This document shows, piece after piece, positions 40,631 to 54,261 of a DNA stretch of 64,000 nucleotides. Made by a program: the position numbers and the translations under genes. The notes beneath the pieces are model-generated. The model made no database searches. It was not told the origin of the DNA and saw nothing but the letters and a program-made list of their open reading frames with translations. Numbering within the stretch: the stretch's first letter is position 1; every line of letters begins with the position of its first letter. The DNA is from Lepturacanthus savala (taxonomy: Eukaryota; Chordata; Actinopteri; Scombriformes; Trichiuridae): NCBI GenBank assembly GCA_030544235.1, contig CM060464.1, positions 37,303,884-37,367,883 of the forward strand. Direction: 5' to 3'.

Positions 40631-40930
40631 TTGTCAACATAATGATTTTAGTTATCTGGGCTGGGTTTGCAGGGGTGAATTTATCCAGTAATATTACTGG
40701 GTTTAAAGGGGCTTCTAAGCTACAGCCTGAGCTTCCTCAGCACTGATGTTAGGAAGGATTTGATCTATTTTATCTCTAATACTTATGTTATATATTTATA
40801 ACTAACTCATCACATGTAGCAGGACACAACATGTCTGAGCTGCTGTTCTCATAATTATATGTGGGGGTGAATATAGGCCCAATTATCTCTATATATTTTA
40901 AAACGGAATAGTCACATAGTGCTCTTTTCA

Positions 40931-41301
40931 GGGCGACATGGTGGCGCAGGGGTTAGCGCTGTTGCCTCACAGCAAGAAGGTCGCAGGTTCAAGACCTCCT
41001 TGGTCCTGGGTCTGGGACCTTTCTGTGTGGAGTTTGCATGTTCTCCCCGTGTCTGTGTGGGTTTTCACCGGGTACTCCGGCTTCCTCCCACAGTCCAAAA
41101 ACATGCTGAGGTTAATTGGAGACTCTAAATTGCCCATAGGTGTGAGTGTGTGAGTGAATGGTGTGTGTGCCCCACGATTGGCTGGCGACCATCTGGGGTG
41201 TATCCCTGCCTCTCGCCGTAACGCGCTGGGATAGGCTCCAGCAGACCCCTGCGACCCTAATGAGGAATAAGCAGGTATAGAAAATGACTGACTGACTGAC
41301 T
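40931..41301 (+). mobile_element. tRNA-derived SINE, copy 2, inserted in the LINE
   Basis: The best-preserved copy of the SINE. It is flanked by perfect GCTCTTTTCA (40921-40930 and 41302-41311). The head has an A box-like TGGCGCAGGGGTTAGCG and a B box GGTTCAAGACC, the internal RNA polymerase III promoter, then the teleost SINE body and a (GACT)n tail. It is a retroposon and not a functional tRNA gene. Confidence 0.9.
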
Positions 41302-41578
41302 GCTCTTTTCATTTCAGTTTTAACTACTGGTGAGGAATTATCATTCATTATAAACTGAAAGGTAATTAAGCAGTGATCTGAAAGAACTGGATTATGGGGG
41401 AGAACAACAAGGTCACTAATCTCAATCCCATAATTAAAACCAGATCCAGGGTGTGACTGTGGGTTGGTTTATTTACATTCTGAGTAAAGCCAATTCCATC
41501 TAGTATGCTGCTGAAAGTGTTACTTAGAGAATCACTATTGTTATCAACATGTATGTTAAAGTCTCCTACAATTACAAT

Positions 41579-42241
41579 TTAGTCATAGTTTAACACTATA
41601 CTGGACAGAAAGGTAGAGAATTCTGCTAAAAATACAGAATAAGGACTAGGAGGGCGACAAACAACTACAAATAGGACTGTTTTTTTGTTTGTCTGCCTGG
41701 AATCAGTCATTGATAAAAGCAAAGTTTCAAATGACTGATAATTATGATTATTTTTGGGACTAACACCTAAACTAGAGTGAGTGATGACTGCAACTCCTCC
41801 ACCTCGACCAGTGCTTCTAGCTGTATGAAAGTTAATATGACTAGGTGGAGTGGATTCATTGAGACTCACATACTCATCCTGCTGGAGCCAAGTTTCTGTT
41901 AATGCTAAAATATCCAATTTATAATCACAGACCAGATCATTTACCAGCAGAGATTTAGATGCTATAGACCTAATGTTTAGGAGTCTGCATTTTATAAGTT
42001 TATTGGATGTTACTTTGGTTTTGTTTCTACAGGGAATTATTTTTATTAAATTGTTTATTCTCGGTCTTATAGGCCTTCTAATGCTAGGTTTATTAAAGCT
42101 AGGTTTATTAAAGCTAACTATACGGGGGATGGACACAGTCTCTATCTGCTTTCCTGAACCTGGGATATGTGACAGCTCAGGGTGAGACGAGTGACTTACA
42201 GAGAAGTGTTTTACACTATGACTCTGTGCCCGGGCCCCCAC
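41579..42241 (-). pseudogene. LINE ORF2, apurinic-type endonuclease
   Basis: The segment encodes KCRLLNIRSIASKS, DILALTETWLQ with the metal-binding Glu, and GRGGGVAVI, then VVVCRPPSPYSVFLAEF. This is the N-terminal half of an APE-like endonuclease, which nicks target DNA. The part with the catalytic DFN and SDH motifs lies beyond the break at 41579 and is decayed. The frame ends near the SINE insertion. Confidence 0.82.
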
Positions 42242-42250
42242 TCTATCGGG

Positions 42251-42470
42251 TCATTTAGGTAAACTAAGTCTTGGGGCCATATTTCTGCTTAGGACAGAGG
42301 CTCCTTCCTGAGTCGGATGGATGCCATCTCTCCGGATGAGCCCGGGCTTTCCCCAAAATGCGCGCCAATTGTCAATAAAAACTATATTGTTTTCAGGGCA
42401 CCACCTAGCTAACCAGTGGTTAAAGGATGAGAAGCGGGAGTACATCTCATCACTGACCAGATTGGGCAGG
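42251..42470 (-). pseudogene. LINE ORF1 remnant: SGNH-esterase end
   Basis: The segment encodes FSSFNHWLARWCPENNIVFI, then a WGKPGLI stretch and RRDGIHPTQEGASVLSRNM. The D-x-x-H in DGIHPT is the C-terminal catalytic motif of SGNH/GDSL esterases, a domain known from ORF1 of some CR1/L2-like LINEs. The upstream part of the esterase is replaced by the 36-bp minisatellite. Confidence 0.75.
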
Positions 42471-42473
42471 GGT

Positions 42474-43925
42474 TGATGGCATGTAACATGCTGATGTAAC
42501 ATGACGTGTTGATGGAATTTAACATGCTGATGTAACATGACGTGTTGATGGCATGTAACATGCTGATGTAACATGACGTGTTGATGGCATGTAACATGCT
42601 GATGTAACATGACGTGTTGATGGCATGTAACATGCTGATGTAACATGACGTGTTGATGGCATGTGATATGCTGATGTAACATGACGTGTTGATGGCATGT
42701 AACATGCTGATGTAACATGACGTGTTGATGGCATGTAACATGCTGATGTAACATGACGTGTTGATGGAATGTAACATGCTGATGTAACATGACGTGTTGA
42801 TGGCATGTAACATGCTGATGTAACATGTTGATATGATGGCGTGTAACATGTTGATGTAACATGTTGGTGTAACGTGATGTGTTGATGTCATGTAACATGT
42901 TGATGTAATGTGACGTGTTGATGTCATGTAACGTGTTGATGTAACGTGACATTTTGATGTCATGTAACATGTTGATGTGTTGATGTCATGTAACATGTTG
43001 ATGTAATGTGACGTGTTGATGTCATGTAACGTGTTGATGTAACGTGGCGTTTTGATGTCATGTAACATGTTGATGTAACATGTTGATGTAACATGTTGAT
43101 GTAACATGTTGATGTAACGTGACGTGTTGATGTCATGTAACATGTTGAAGTAACATGTTGATGTAACGTGATGATGACATGTAACATGTTGATGTAACAT
43201 GACATGTTGTAACATGTTGAAGTAACATGTTGATGTGACGTGATGTGTTGATGTCATGTAACGTGTTGATGTAACGTGACGTGTTGATGTAACATTTTGA
43301 AGTAACATGTTGATGTAACGTGATGTGTTGATGACATGTAACATGTTCATGTAAAGTGACGTGTTGATGTAACATGTTGATGTAACATGACATGTTGTAA
43401 CATGTTGATGTAACATGCTGATGTAACGTGACGTGTTGTCATCTAACATGTTGATGTAACATGTTGATATAACATGTTGATGTAACGTGATGTTAACATG
43501 TTGATGTAACATGTTGATGTAACATGACGTGTTGATGTCATCTAACGTGTTGATGTAACATTTTGATATAACATGTTGATGTAATGTGACGTTAACATGT
43601 TGATGTAAAGTGACGTGTTGATGCCATGTAACCTGTTGATGTCACGTGACGTGTTGATGACCTGTAACATGTTGATGTAACATGTTGTTGTAAAGTGACG
43701 TGTTGATGTAACATGTTGATGTAACATGACATGTTGATGTAACATGCTGATGTAACATGACGTGTTGATGTCATGTAACATGCTGATGTAACGTGACGTG
43801 TTGATGTCATGTAACATGTTGCTGTAACATGTTGATGTAACACATTGATGTAACATGTTGATGTAACATGTTGATGTAACATGTTGATGTAATGTGACAT
43901 GTTGATGGGATGTCACGTGACGTGA
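42474..43925. repeat. 36-bp minisatellite and its degenerate continuation
   Basis: Up to about 42820 the unit is TTGATGGCATGTAACATGCT followed by GATGTAACATGACGTG, 36 bases in about nine copies. Beyond that, shorter TGATGTAACATGT-type units dominate. The unit is 12 codons long, so long His/Cys/Thr-rich frames stay open on the minus strand (up to 367 codons) and one merges with the LINE esterase end. These are not genes. Confidence 0.95.
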
Positions 43926-45339
43926 GACTTAGAAGGTAAAATGCTGAACATCAATATGACATGCTAGACAACACGGCTGCAGGTGTGAGTGGCCAGGTGC
44001 ATGCTGGGATGCACATGAGTCAAATCAATAGCTGGGAGCAGCCATATGGAGAAAAGGTCAAGATGTGAGCTTCCCATGAGCCACTGTTTCTGGCTGCCAA
44101 ACCAGTGAGTTATCATCAGAAAACACTGAAACCAAAATCTACAACTGATCATACTACTAATAATATTAATATTTAATATAGTTCATATTTTTAGTTCAAA
44201 CAACAATCCTGATTTACTGTTAACTGCCTCATACATGTTTATTCTTCTGTTTTTTCTTTTTTGACCAGAACAGAATCTTTAAAATAATAAGTGTTCTTGT
44301 TTTTTTGTAAAAGGAGCTGCAGCATACAGTACATTGCTGTTCTAGAAACACAGACACGCTCAACTAGATTATTTTTCATTTTAAATGACAAATGGGACAT
44401 ATTCCTTTTTTGTCTAAAAGGATAAAAAATTAAAAAGATAACAGATTTTTTTTTCAAGCATTTTTAAACATTTAAGCTTGGCTCAACAACATTATTTTTT
44501 ATCTTAAATGACAGATAGGAATCAGACACAGATTATTGAATTCCCTTTTTTTCAATGTTTTCAGATGAACAAGATCCAAATCCTTGAAACGTTGTATCCA
44601 GCGACACCTTCACAAAGCTCCTTGTTTTTCCTGCGATTGAAGCATGAACTGATCGTGTTGTTTGATGGTGAATCAGAAGCTGCTCGATTTGATTCTGAAT
44701 AGATTTTGGTTTCTTTGGATTTGATGCAGCTGCTGCTCCTGTTTCCCCTTCAGGCACCGAGCAAAGAGAAAGCAGCGCTGCAAACACGAGCCAAAGATCT
44801 GTCTGAGAGGAAGGCGAAGTGATGGCTGAGCCTTAGTCTTCTTCCATTCAGCTGGTTAACCGCCGAGCTGCCATTACTCATGTCCTAACAGCCTGTAATG
44901 GAATTTTCCTCGGATGAGCAAAAGGTTGTCAAGCCGCTCGCTGCAGGTCATAAAAGCAGTTGGGAGGATGAAAGTTGAACAGAAGAACAGAGAAAAACCA
45001 GCTCACACACAGACAAACGCACCAAAACCACCTGGTGTTATTATATAATAATAATTAATGATGGTTCATGTGTTGAATCAGCTTTGAAACCTTTCACCAT
45101 CATGTTCCACTAAATTGTTTCAAGTCACAAGAAAAGTTTCATTTCATCATTAAAATTAACACCAGACTGAAGTTTTCATGATCAAAAACACTTTGGTTCA
45201 GTTTAATAAAAGATTAATTTATCTTTTCTGTATTAAACAAGAACATATTTCCATAACTTTAGGCAGCATCAGAAAACAGATCAATAACATTTTACCAGCA
45301 GATTCATTTTTTTTATCACGTTTATCATCTCATAATATT

Positions 45340-45342
<3 letters not shown>
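43926..45342. other. Gene-free DNA with a possibly constrained block
   Basis: No gene is visible. The block at about 44815-44970 (CAGCTGGTTAACCGCCGAGC, ATTACTCATGTCCTAACAG, GGTTGTCAAGCCGCTCGC) is of mixed composition, non-repetitive and non-coding in all frames, as expected of a conserved non-coding element. This is inference from its look only. Confidence 0.35.

Positions 45343-45411
<69 letters not shown>
45343..45411. repeat. (TA)n microsatellite
   Basis: About 34 perfect TA units. Confidence 0.95.
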
Positions 45412-45412
<1 letters not shown>

Positions 45413-46317
45413 CTTATATTTCATCTTATACTGTTATATTCAATTTATCAAATTTTCTAATAAAAGAAAATGAAATTTTCTTAAAACAAGTTTAAATTGA
45501 CAGTCTGACAGTGGAAAACCACCATTCATAATTTGATCCCTGATAGGATTTATTATTTTACAGTGTAAATGAACATTGTCTGTCCCGCCCTGATTGTTTC
45601 CACCTGTTCCCTATTACCCTGTGTATATATTGTCTGCGTGTTTTGTTCCTTTCGTTCACCCCAGCCCGTTGTCCACAGTCCTTGCTCTCTTTGCTTCCCC
45701 AAGTAACATGTGATTGTTGTTTTGCCTCCACATGAGTGATTTTTTTGTTGTAAGTTTCATAGTTTATGGTTGTTGTTTTCTGTTCTATCTAATAGCAGTT
45801 TTTGCTTTTGTCCTCCCTGGTGGAGTGATTTTCTGTTATCTTTTTCCTCTTTGCTTTTTATGCCTTTTTCCCTCTCTGGAGTGTTTTTTCTTTTTAAAGT
45901 AACTTAGTCAATAGTTATTTGAACCTAGAATAATTTCCATAGCCTTTTTCTCTCTATTGGAGGATTATCTAATAAAGATCCAGTTTTCTTTCAAACATCA
46001 ACATGAGGTCAGTTCAGCAGGGGTCAAAGGTCAGAGGAGGATCAGGAAAACATGGTGTGGTGGGGACATTTTCCTTAAATAAAAGTTGTGACCTCTGAAT
46101 AATCACACTGAATAATGGCAGTTTCTGCTCAGTTTCCCATCATTAAGGCATGTTGTGAAGTAAAGTGTCTGATTTAATGTTTGTTTTGTTTGTCACACTT
46201 TAAAGTTTTAGATCAGGTAAATTTAAATATTAGTTAGAGACAACAACAAGTAAACACAAAATGCAGGTTTTAAAAAAGGATTTGTATTATTAAATGATAA
46301 AAAATCCAAAGCTCCAT
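45412..46317. other. Non-coding DNA with a possible retroelement fragment
   Basis: The part at about 45580-45985 (CCCGCCCTGATTGTTTCCAC, CCTGTGTATATATTGTCTGC, then AATAAAGATCC near 45971) resembles a polymerase II promoter plus polyadenylation site as in a fish LTR. I found no matching second copy or target duplication in the window. Confidence 0.35.
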
Positions 46318-47567
46318 GATCCTGTGTGAAAAGTGATTTTCCCCTAAAGCTAAGAGCAGCAACAACTATAATCAAGTGTTTGTGAGACTGGAGTCAATGA
46401 GTCTCTTCCATCTTTCAGATTTGCTGTAATTCAGCCACATTGGAGGGTTTTGGAACATGAACCTTTAGCCTTTTTCAAGTCCTACCACAGCATCTCAACA
46501 GGACCCAGGTCAGATGTTTGACTAGACCACTCCAAAGTCTTCATGGGGTTTTTCTTCATCCATTCAGAGGTGGACTTGCTGCCGTGTTCTGGATCATTTT
46601 GCTGCTGCAGAACTTTAGTTGGTTCAGCTTCACCAACAGATGTCTGGGCGTTCTCCTTCAGTAGAATTCATGGTTCCATTAATCACAGCAAGTCTTCAGG
46701 TCCTGAAGCAGCAAAACCTCCCAGACCATCACACCACCACCACTAGATGCTACTGATCAGTATCAGGTTCTTGTTCTGGGATGCAGCGTTACTTTATCTC
46801 CAGATGTACTGGGACACACCTTCTAAACAGTTCAACTTGTTCTCATTAGACCTCAGAGTATTTTCCTAAAGGTCTTGAGGATCATCCACATGTTTTCAGG
46901 TGCCTTAGTCTTCTTTTACTCATCAGTGGTTCTGGTCTTAGAACTCTGCCATGCAGCCATTTCAGCCCAGTCTCTTTCTGATGGTGGAGTCATGACCTTT
47001 GACCTTTGAACTGAAACCACTGAGGCTGCAGTTCTTTGGATGTTGTTGTGGGTTTTTTGTGACTCTTGGATGAGTCGTCTCTGTTCTTGGGGTCATTTTG
47101 GCTTTAAAGCTTTAGAAATGGCTTTATAACCTTTTCAGGCTGATAGATCTCAGTTACTTTTTTCTCATTTGTTCCTGAGTTTCTTTAGATCTCAGCACGT
47201 TGTTTAGCTTTGAGGATCTTTTGGTCTACTCCAGTTTGTCAGGTAGGTCCTACCGAAGTGATTTCCTGAATGAAAACAGGTGTAATCAGGCCTGGGTGTG
47301 GCTAGAGGAACTGAACTCAGGTGAATAAACTACAGGTAAGTTCTGTTTTAACAGGGGGGGGGCATCACTTCATCATACAGTCACATGTACATTTGGATTT
47401 GTTTTCTCACTAAATTATAAAAACCTTCATTTACAAACTACATGTTCTACTTGTGTTGTCTTTGACTAACGTTTACATTAGTTTGATGATCTGAAATATT
47501 TAAGTTTGACAAACATGAAATTACAATGAGAACTCAGGAAGGAGGCAAACACTTTTTCACAGCAGTG
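46318..47567 (-). mobile_element. Decayed Tc1-like transposon
   Basis: Read on the minus strand, about 46700-46400 gives VLQQQNDPEHGSKSTSEWMK and then LEWSSQTSDLGPVEML, the Tc1 transposase region with the second catalytic Asp and the usual WPxQSPDLNPIE motif. The ends (CTGTGTGAAAAGTGATTTTC left; GGCAAACACTTTTTCACAGC right) are inverted repeats of the common fish type. Many stops make it inactive. Confidence 0.8.
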
Positions 47568-47689
47568 TCTAGAAATGGTTCAGTTACCTGCAGATTAACA
47601 GCAACAGCAGAGGTTTTATCACCTTCCTACGGTTTGGATCAAACCTTCCTGGTTGAATGAATAACGTTAAAGTTACAGCAGCTGCAGTT

Positions 47690-47975
47690 AGTTAATTAAT
47701 TAATCAGCAACTATTTGGATAAGTGATTGATTGATTAGTAGAAAACGTCTAAATTCTCTGGTTCCAGCTTCTCCTCTCTGATTATTTCCTGGTTTCTTTA
47801 GTCTCTATAATAATAAACTGATGATCTTTGGACAAAAAAAGACATTTTAGGTTGAATATTCAGCTTTGATGAAACACTGATCCACATTCATTTAATGAAC
47901 CAGACTATTAATCAAAGAATTGTTTCAATAATCTATACATTAATCGACTATCTGAATAGTTGTTAGTTGCTGCTC
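47690..47975 (-). mobile_element. Interspersed MITE-like repeat, copy 2
   Basis: Reverse complement of the repeat at 2476-2690, sharing the blocks AAACTGATGATCTTTGGAC, AAGACATTTTAGGTTGAAT and GAAACACTGATCCACAT. This copy is longer and has TTAGTTGCTGC-type ends, so the family is a MITE with inverted ends. Confidence 0.65.
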
Positions 47976-48186
47976 TACTGAAGCTGCATTACAACATATT
48001 TATTAATGGCACAGGATTTACACTGAAAGTGATGACACAACGTGTGTTCATAGTTCTCTGACATACCAGCCAGATAACAGCATCCATGTATTGATCTGAT
48101 GCTGTTACTGTTAGTAACTTTTTAAAGGGACATCCTCTAATCTGTGGCAGCAACTACTGGTGAGTTTGCAGCCTACTGAAAACCTC

Positions 48187-48713
48187 TGTTGTGGAAAAAA
48201 AAAGAAGTTCAGCCTTGGTCGGTGCATGAATAAAGCCTCGATGAGTCCAGAAGTGCCTTTTTCTCTTCATCATAACATCATATGAACAGGTTGTGGCATG
48301 CTGCAAGAGTGGAAGTGCAATGATCAGATGGAGAAAACAGCCTTTTATGCTCTAACTTTCACATACACACATAGAAAGTTGGTCAACTTCCTGAATGTTT
48401 ACAAGACTGTTTTCAGAGACCCCTGAAAGAAAATAGTCCTGCTGAGTCAGCCCTAACTTAAGTATCTGAACATCCTGAGAGTTTTGGTAGTCATGCTTAA
48501 ACAATAGGTGAAATGTTCTTTCCTGTTCATTTGGGGTATCTGGTGTGAAAGATAAGAAAGCTGTCAGTCACCGAATCTGGCCTAGTCTTACTTAGATCAT
48601 CATGTTACTAAGGCACAGCATTCATCAATACAAAACAATAGGCATATATGTATTCTTCAATACAGAAACAAGTTTTGAATAATAAAGCTTCAGAAAATTA
48701 ATTTCCCATTACA
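48187..48713 (-). repeat. Solo LTR, 527 bp
   Basis: On the minus strand it begins TGTAATGGG and ends CCACAACA (TG...CA). CCTC flanks both sides (48183-48186 and 48714-48717), a 4-bp duplication as made by gamma-like retroviruses. A TATA-like CATAAAAGG lies about two thirds along. No internal retroviral sequence is present, so it is a solo LTR left by recombination. A truncated copy in the opposite orientation lies at 57025-57495. Confidence 0.8.
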
Positions 48714-48984
48714 CCTCAAAACATGTTGAAAAAACAGTAAAAAACGTGAAAGTGTTCCTGTTGTTGGCGACTATAGAAACAAAGATCAATCTACTGAAAG
48801 AAATACACAAACAATTGTTTATTATAAACTACTTTACTTATGAATATCTCATTCAAGTCTGTTCAGTTAGATGCTGATGAATCTGAATCACAGAACCTTT
48901 AACATCATACTCTATGCAACAAATATTAGATTTTAAAAATAGAAGTTAATTTGACTCAAGGCCTTTTTATATGGGTTTTTTCCA

Positions 48985-49076
48985 GGTTCTCCAGGTTCTA
49001 GTTCAAGTTCTAGTCCTGGTCCAAGTTCTAGTCCTGGTCCAAGTTCTAGTCCTGGTCCAAGTTCCAGTCCTGGGTC
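48985..49076. repeat. 18-bp tandem repeat at the 5' edge of a SINE
   Basis: About five copies of AGTTCTAGTCCTGGTCCA. The unit resembles the TCCTGGGTCTGGGACC stretch where the SINE body begins, so the array probably grew from the SINE edge. Confidence 0.85.
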
Positions 49077-49366
49077 TGGGACCTTTCTGTGTGGAGTTTG
49101 CATGTTCTCCCTGTATCTGCGTGGGTTTTCTCCAGGTTCTCCAGCTTCCTCCCACAGTCCAAAAACATGCTGAGGTTAATTGGAGACTCTAAATTGCCCG
49201 TAGGTGTGAGTGTGTGAGTGAATGGTGTGTGTGCCCCACAATTGGCTGGCGACCATCTGGGGTGTATCCCTGCCTCTCGCCGTAATGCGCTGGGATTGGC
49301 TCCAGCAGACCATGTGACCCTAATGAGGAATAAGCAGGTATAGAAAATGAGATGAGATGACTGAAC
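49066..49366 (+). mobile_element. tRNA-derived SINE, copy 3 (head missing)
   Basis: The body from CTGGGTCTGGGACCTTTCTG to the tail AATAAGCAGGTATAGAAAAT is present, ending in (GAGAT)n. The tRNA-like head is replaced by the 18-bp repeat. It has no polymerase III promoter and cannot be transcribed on its own. Confidence 0.85.
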
Positions 49367-50723
49367 CTCACTTTGATTGACACCGTTTAACTGAATATTA
49401 AACAAGTAACAAGTAAATTGTGATGATGTGAACACAAACACTTAATAATATATTAATTAAAAAAACTCAGCCAACAGAAAGAAGAAGCAGAAGCCCATAA
49501 AAACAGGCCTATATAGTCTACTTTAATATATATATATACTGTATATATTCACCCAGATTATACCAGTTTATGAAAAGCAGCAGCGTTTAAACAGATATTC
49601 ATCAGTAAATAACTGACAGGATATCCAGTCTCTGAAGAGTCGGGATCAGATTGAGAATTAATGGATGATTCATGTTGAAGAGCTTCTTCATGAGGGAGGA
49701 GACAGATAGAAAGTCAGGGTTGCTACAAGTTAAACCTGCCAGCAGCAGGTGATGTTCACTGTTACCATAGTGATGTAGTCTGTTACCATGGTGACTGATT
49801 CAGAGTTTCAGTTTTCCTCTCTTTCTGGATCAGTTTCCTTCATCTCGGGGTTAACTAACTCTGAGTTTAACATAACCTGACTCCTAGATTAAACCCACCA
49901 AGTCTCATAAAAATCCAACCTGTAGTTTTTTCTCTAATTCTGTTTGGATAAACAAACAAACAAACAAACAAATGTCACTGAAAACAAAGCCTCCAGCATC
50001 AGGTAGTTCACTCAGAATATTTATGATGAAATGAAAACCTCATGAATCAAAATATAAAGAATTAGTCATCAGTTAATTCTCCACTTCAAAATGTAGTCTC
50101 ATTGAAATGGAACCAGTAATTCATCTATGATCCTGTCAGCTAATAAACAAACAAACAGATAAACAAACAGCACCAAAACAAAACCTCCTGAAAAAGGTAA
50201 AAATCTTCAAGTGTTTCTAGAACTTTCTCCTTTTGAAGAACATATACGTAAGTGTCATTAATAAGAAGATGATCTGCTGTTTATCAGTTACTCTCTTTAA
50301 AATAAATGATCAGTGATCGTTTATGTTAATGATCAGTGATCAGTTGGAGGTTGTATTTCTTTTATAAACCTGGTCTCTGGAGATGTTTGTGAGCTGCAGC
50401 AGTGATTATATAATAATCTGAATGTTTCTGTGATGTGAAGGTGATAATTATGATGAGAAAAGCTCCCTGACGTCTCCTCAAAGTGTTTCTGTGTTGAAAA
50501 ACCTTCGACTCTGGAGACGAGAACAACACCATTGAATCCTCTGAGGTGAGTCCCTGCGTTTTTATCCGAGTCGTTTCCTGTCGGCGGCCTGCTGGGACGC
50601 TGAATGGAAAGGCCACGATCTTTTCTGAAGGCAGACAGGGGATTGTACAGATTCTATTTTCAGAACCACATCAAGCCAATTAGCACAGCAGCAGCTAAGC
50701 TGGTACATGCTGTGAATGTATGA

Positions 50724-50725
<2 letters not shown>
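49367..50725. other. Gene-free DNA
   Basis: There is no gene. It contains AAAC tracts near 49948-49972 and 50140-50170 and, at about 50570-50710, a non-repetitive block (GTCGGCGGCCTGCTGGGACG, then AATTAGCACAGCAGCAGCT) that could be conserved non-coding DNA. Confidence 0.4.
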
Positions 50726-50782
<57 letters not shown>

Positions 50783-50783
50783 C

Positions 50784-50817
<34 letters not shown>
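50726..50817. repeat. (TG)n microsatellite
   Basis: About 45 TG units with a TGCG interruption near 50778-50788. The long Cys/Val and His/Thr frames here are repeat products. Confidence 0.95.
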
Positions 50818-51426
50818 ATCTGTTTGGTGTGAGCTGAGCCATATGTTCATATTCAGATCATATGTGGTCATGCGTCGTGCTGCGTCTCTTCCAGACAACA
50901 ACGTGGAGGGTTGAAATGATCCGGGGCTCGTTAGCTAAAGAGTCCTGAGCGTCTGCTAATTAGCTCATAATAGGACAGACGCGTCCCCACAGAGGGGCCT
51001 GTAATTTAAGAATAAAGTTCATTTTCTTTGCAGAGACATTCCTCACAGCCGTGACTAGGCAACTACAATTAGCCTCCTCTCCATTAGCATTGCTCGTCAG
51101 CCGTGAAGGATCCGTTATTATTAGCAGCTAGCAGCTCACCACTAATCCTACTCTACAGAAACAACTACATGGACAACTACATGGCTTCTTTTTCTGTTTT
51201 GTTTCACATATTTTTCCTAAAAACAATGACAACAATATATATCATAGTAACTGAAATAAGATACATTCATATACCTGGTTATGTGGTTTTTAACCATTAT
51301 TATATGGGGAAATACTCTCATTCATCATTCAAAAGCTGAAAAATACACAAGAATTGATGTAAAATAAAAGCTATGAACTGTTCTATAGTTTTTTTGTAAA
51401 ATGAGTGTTTTTGTTTGGTCATTTTC
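50818..51426. other. Gene-free DNA, possibly constrained
   Basis: The block at 50840-51115 (TGCTAATTAGCTCATAATAG, GTAATTTAAGAATAAAGTTC, TTAGCCTCCTCTCCATTAGC) is non-repetitive with several TAATTA/ATTAGC homeodomain-type cores. It could be an enhancer-like conserved element; the sequence alone cannot prove this. Confidence 0.35.
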
Positions 51427-51725
51427 CAGGCGACAGGGTGGATCAGTGGTTAGAGCTGTTGTCTCCAGGGCTGATGTTAGCACCTTTGGGGATGCTCAGC
51501 CCCCAGTGCTCACAGACACAAATTATTTTTGAGTAAATGAAGTGAACTAGTACATTTGTAAATGTTGGAGCTGTATTTGTTTTGTTTTGAGCAAAACAAC
51601 ATTCAATTCAATGTTTATTTATAGCCCCCCCAAAAAAACTCCAAAATCCAGTGGGAAAAAGGAGAAACCTCTGGGAGAACCAGAGTGAAGGAGAGATCCA
51701 CTCCCATGGACAGACGGGCTAAAGA
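51427..51725. mobile_element. Retroposon debris: SINE head and LINE 3'-end fragment
   Basis: At 51427-51465 GGCGACAGGGTGGATCAGTG and GTTAGAGCTGTTGTC match the SINE head. At 51600-51725 CAATTCAATGTTTATTTATA, AATCCAGTGGGAAAAAGGAG and ATCCACTCCCATGGACAG match the minus-strand LINE 3' end seen at 38516-38730. Confidence 0.65.
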
Positions 51726-53330
<1,605 letters not shown>

Positions 53331-53440
53331 TCCACTTCCTCTAGCCCCGCCCACCCTAACCTTTACCGCCACTGGCTGACAGCTCCATCAATCAACGTGA
53401 GTGACAGCTGCAGCGGCCGCTCATCCCGCTGATCGATGCT
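53331..53440 (+). promoter_or_regulatory. Candidate promoter and 5' UTR of the 53.4-kb gene
   Basis: A local GC-rich island in AT-rich surroundings holds the GC box AGCCCCGCCCACC near 53344 and a CAGCGGCCGC site. It lacks a TATA box. It ends at an ATG in a favourable context (GCTATGG, with G at -3 and +4). It would suit a TATA-less housekeeping-type promoter. Confidence 0.35.
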
Positions 53441-53822
53441 ATGGATTTTCTCCTCTCAGACACTGATATTATGACATCTGATGGTGAGGCGGTTAATAAT
53501 CCTCCATCTGAGCCTCACACACACACACAATCAGCATCACTGTGAGTGGAGGCCATGCAGGAGGAGGAAGAGGGAAGCCTACATTACCCATAGTGCACCT
53601 CACCCACCAACAGTTCAGCTGCTGATCTGATTGGCTCCAGTTTAGACTAAAAACACTCACTCCCTGTTTAATACTAATATTAAAGCTGGATTCCTTTATT
53701 ATAAAACATTTAGACACATTAAAATAAGCTGCCACAGGTTTATAAAACAATTTAATACAAAGATACACACAGCCTCCCATATACTCTGTTGAACTGTTAA
53801 TTTAGTAATTTAATAACATATT

Positions 53823-53871
<49 letters not shown>

Positions 53872-54183
53872 TATATACTTATTATTATTATTATTATTAT
53901 TAATCAACAATATCACTGATCTGTCCTGATCTTTGATTTTTGGTAAAATATTGGATCTTTTGAATGTTTAGGTGAGAAGTTTAGATGTAAAACTCTGTAT
54001 TTGTTGGAGCTGTTTCTGGTGTTTGTAAAATGACAAACACAAACAAACATATTTTTTTATATTTATTTATTTGACAGGGACAATGCAGTCAGACATAGTT
54101 CTGATGTGATGCAGATAGAGTTTATAGTGAGGTGATAATTCTCTACTCCAGTCCACAACATTACAACACAATAGAAAATATAC

Positions 54184-54261
<78 letters not shown>

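Larger units (their letters stand above)
38516..42479 (-). mobile_element. CR1/L2-like LINE, minus strand, nearly full pol but interrupted
   Basis: Read on the minus strand, the order is esterase end, endonuclease, RT, C-terminal domain, 3' UTR, and a tail of (TGAAT)n at 38516-38530. A SINE splits it between endonuclease and RT. Stops and frame changes make it inactive. Its 5' end abuts the 36-bp minisatellite at 42474. Confidence 0.85.

Noticed and set aside
40931..41000. tRNA gene
   Set aside because: A and B boxes are present, but the sequence is the head of a SINE with a SINE body, tail and target duplication; it does not form a canonical tRNA.
42409..43512. 367-codon His/Cys/Thr-rich minus-strand frame
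   Set aside because: It is the 36-bp minisatellite read through; the unit is a multiple of three, so frames stay open without selection.
45580..45985. Solo LTR of another retroelement
   Set aside because: It has promoter-like and polyadenylation-like sequence, but I found no TG...CA borders, duplication or second copy, so it is only described as non-coding DNA.
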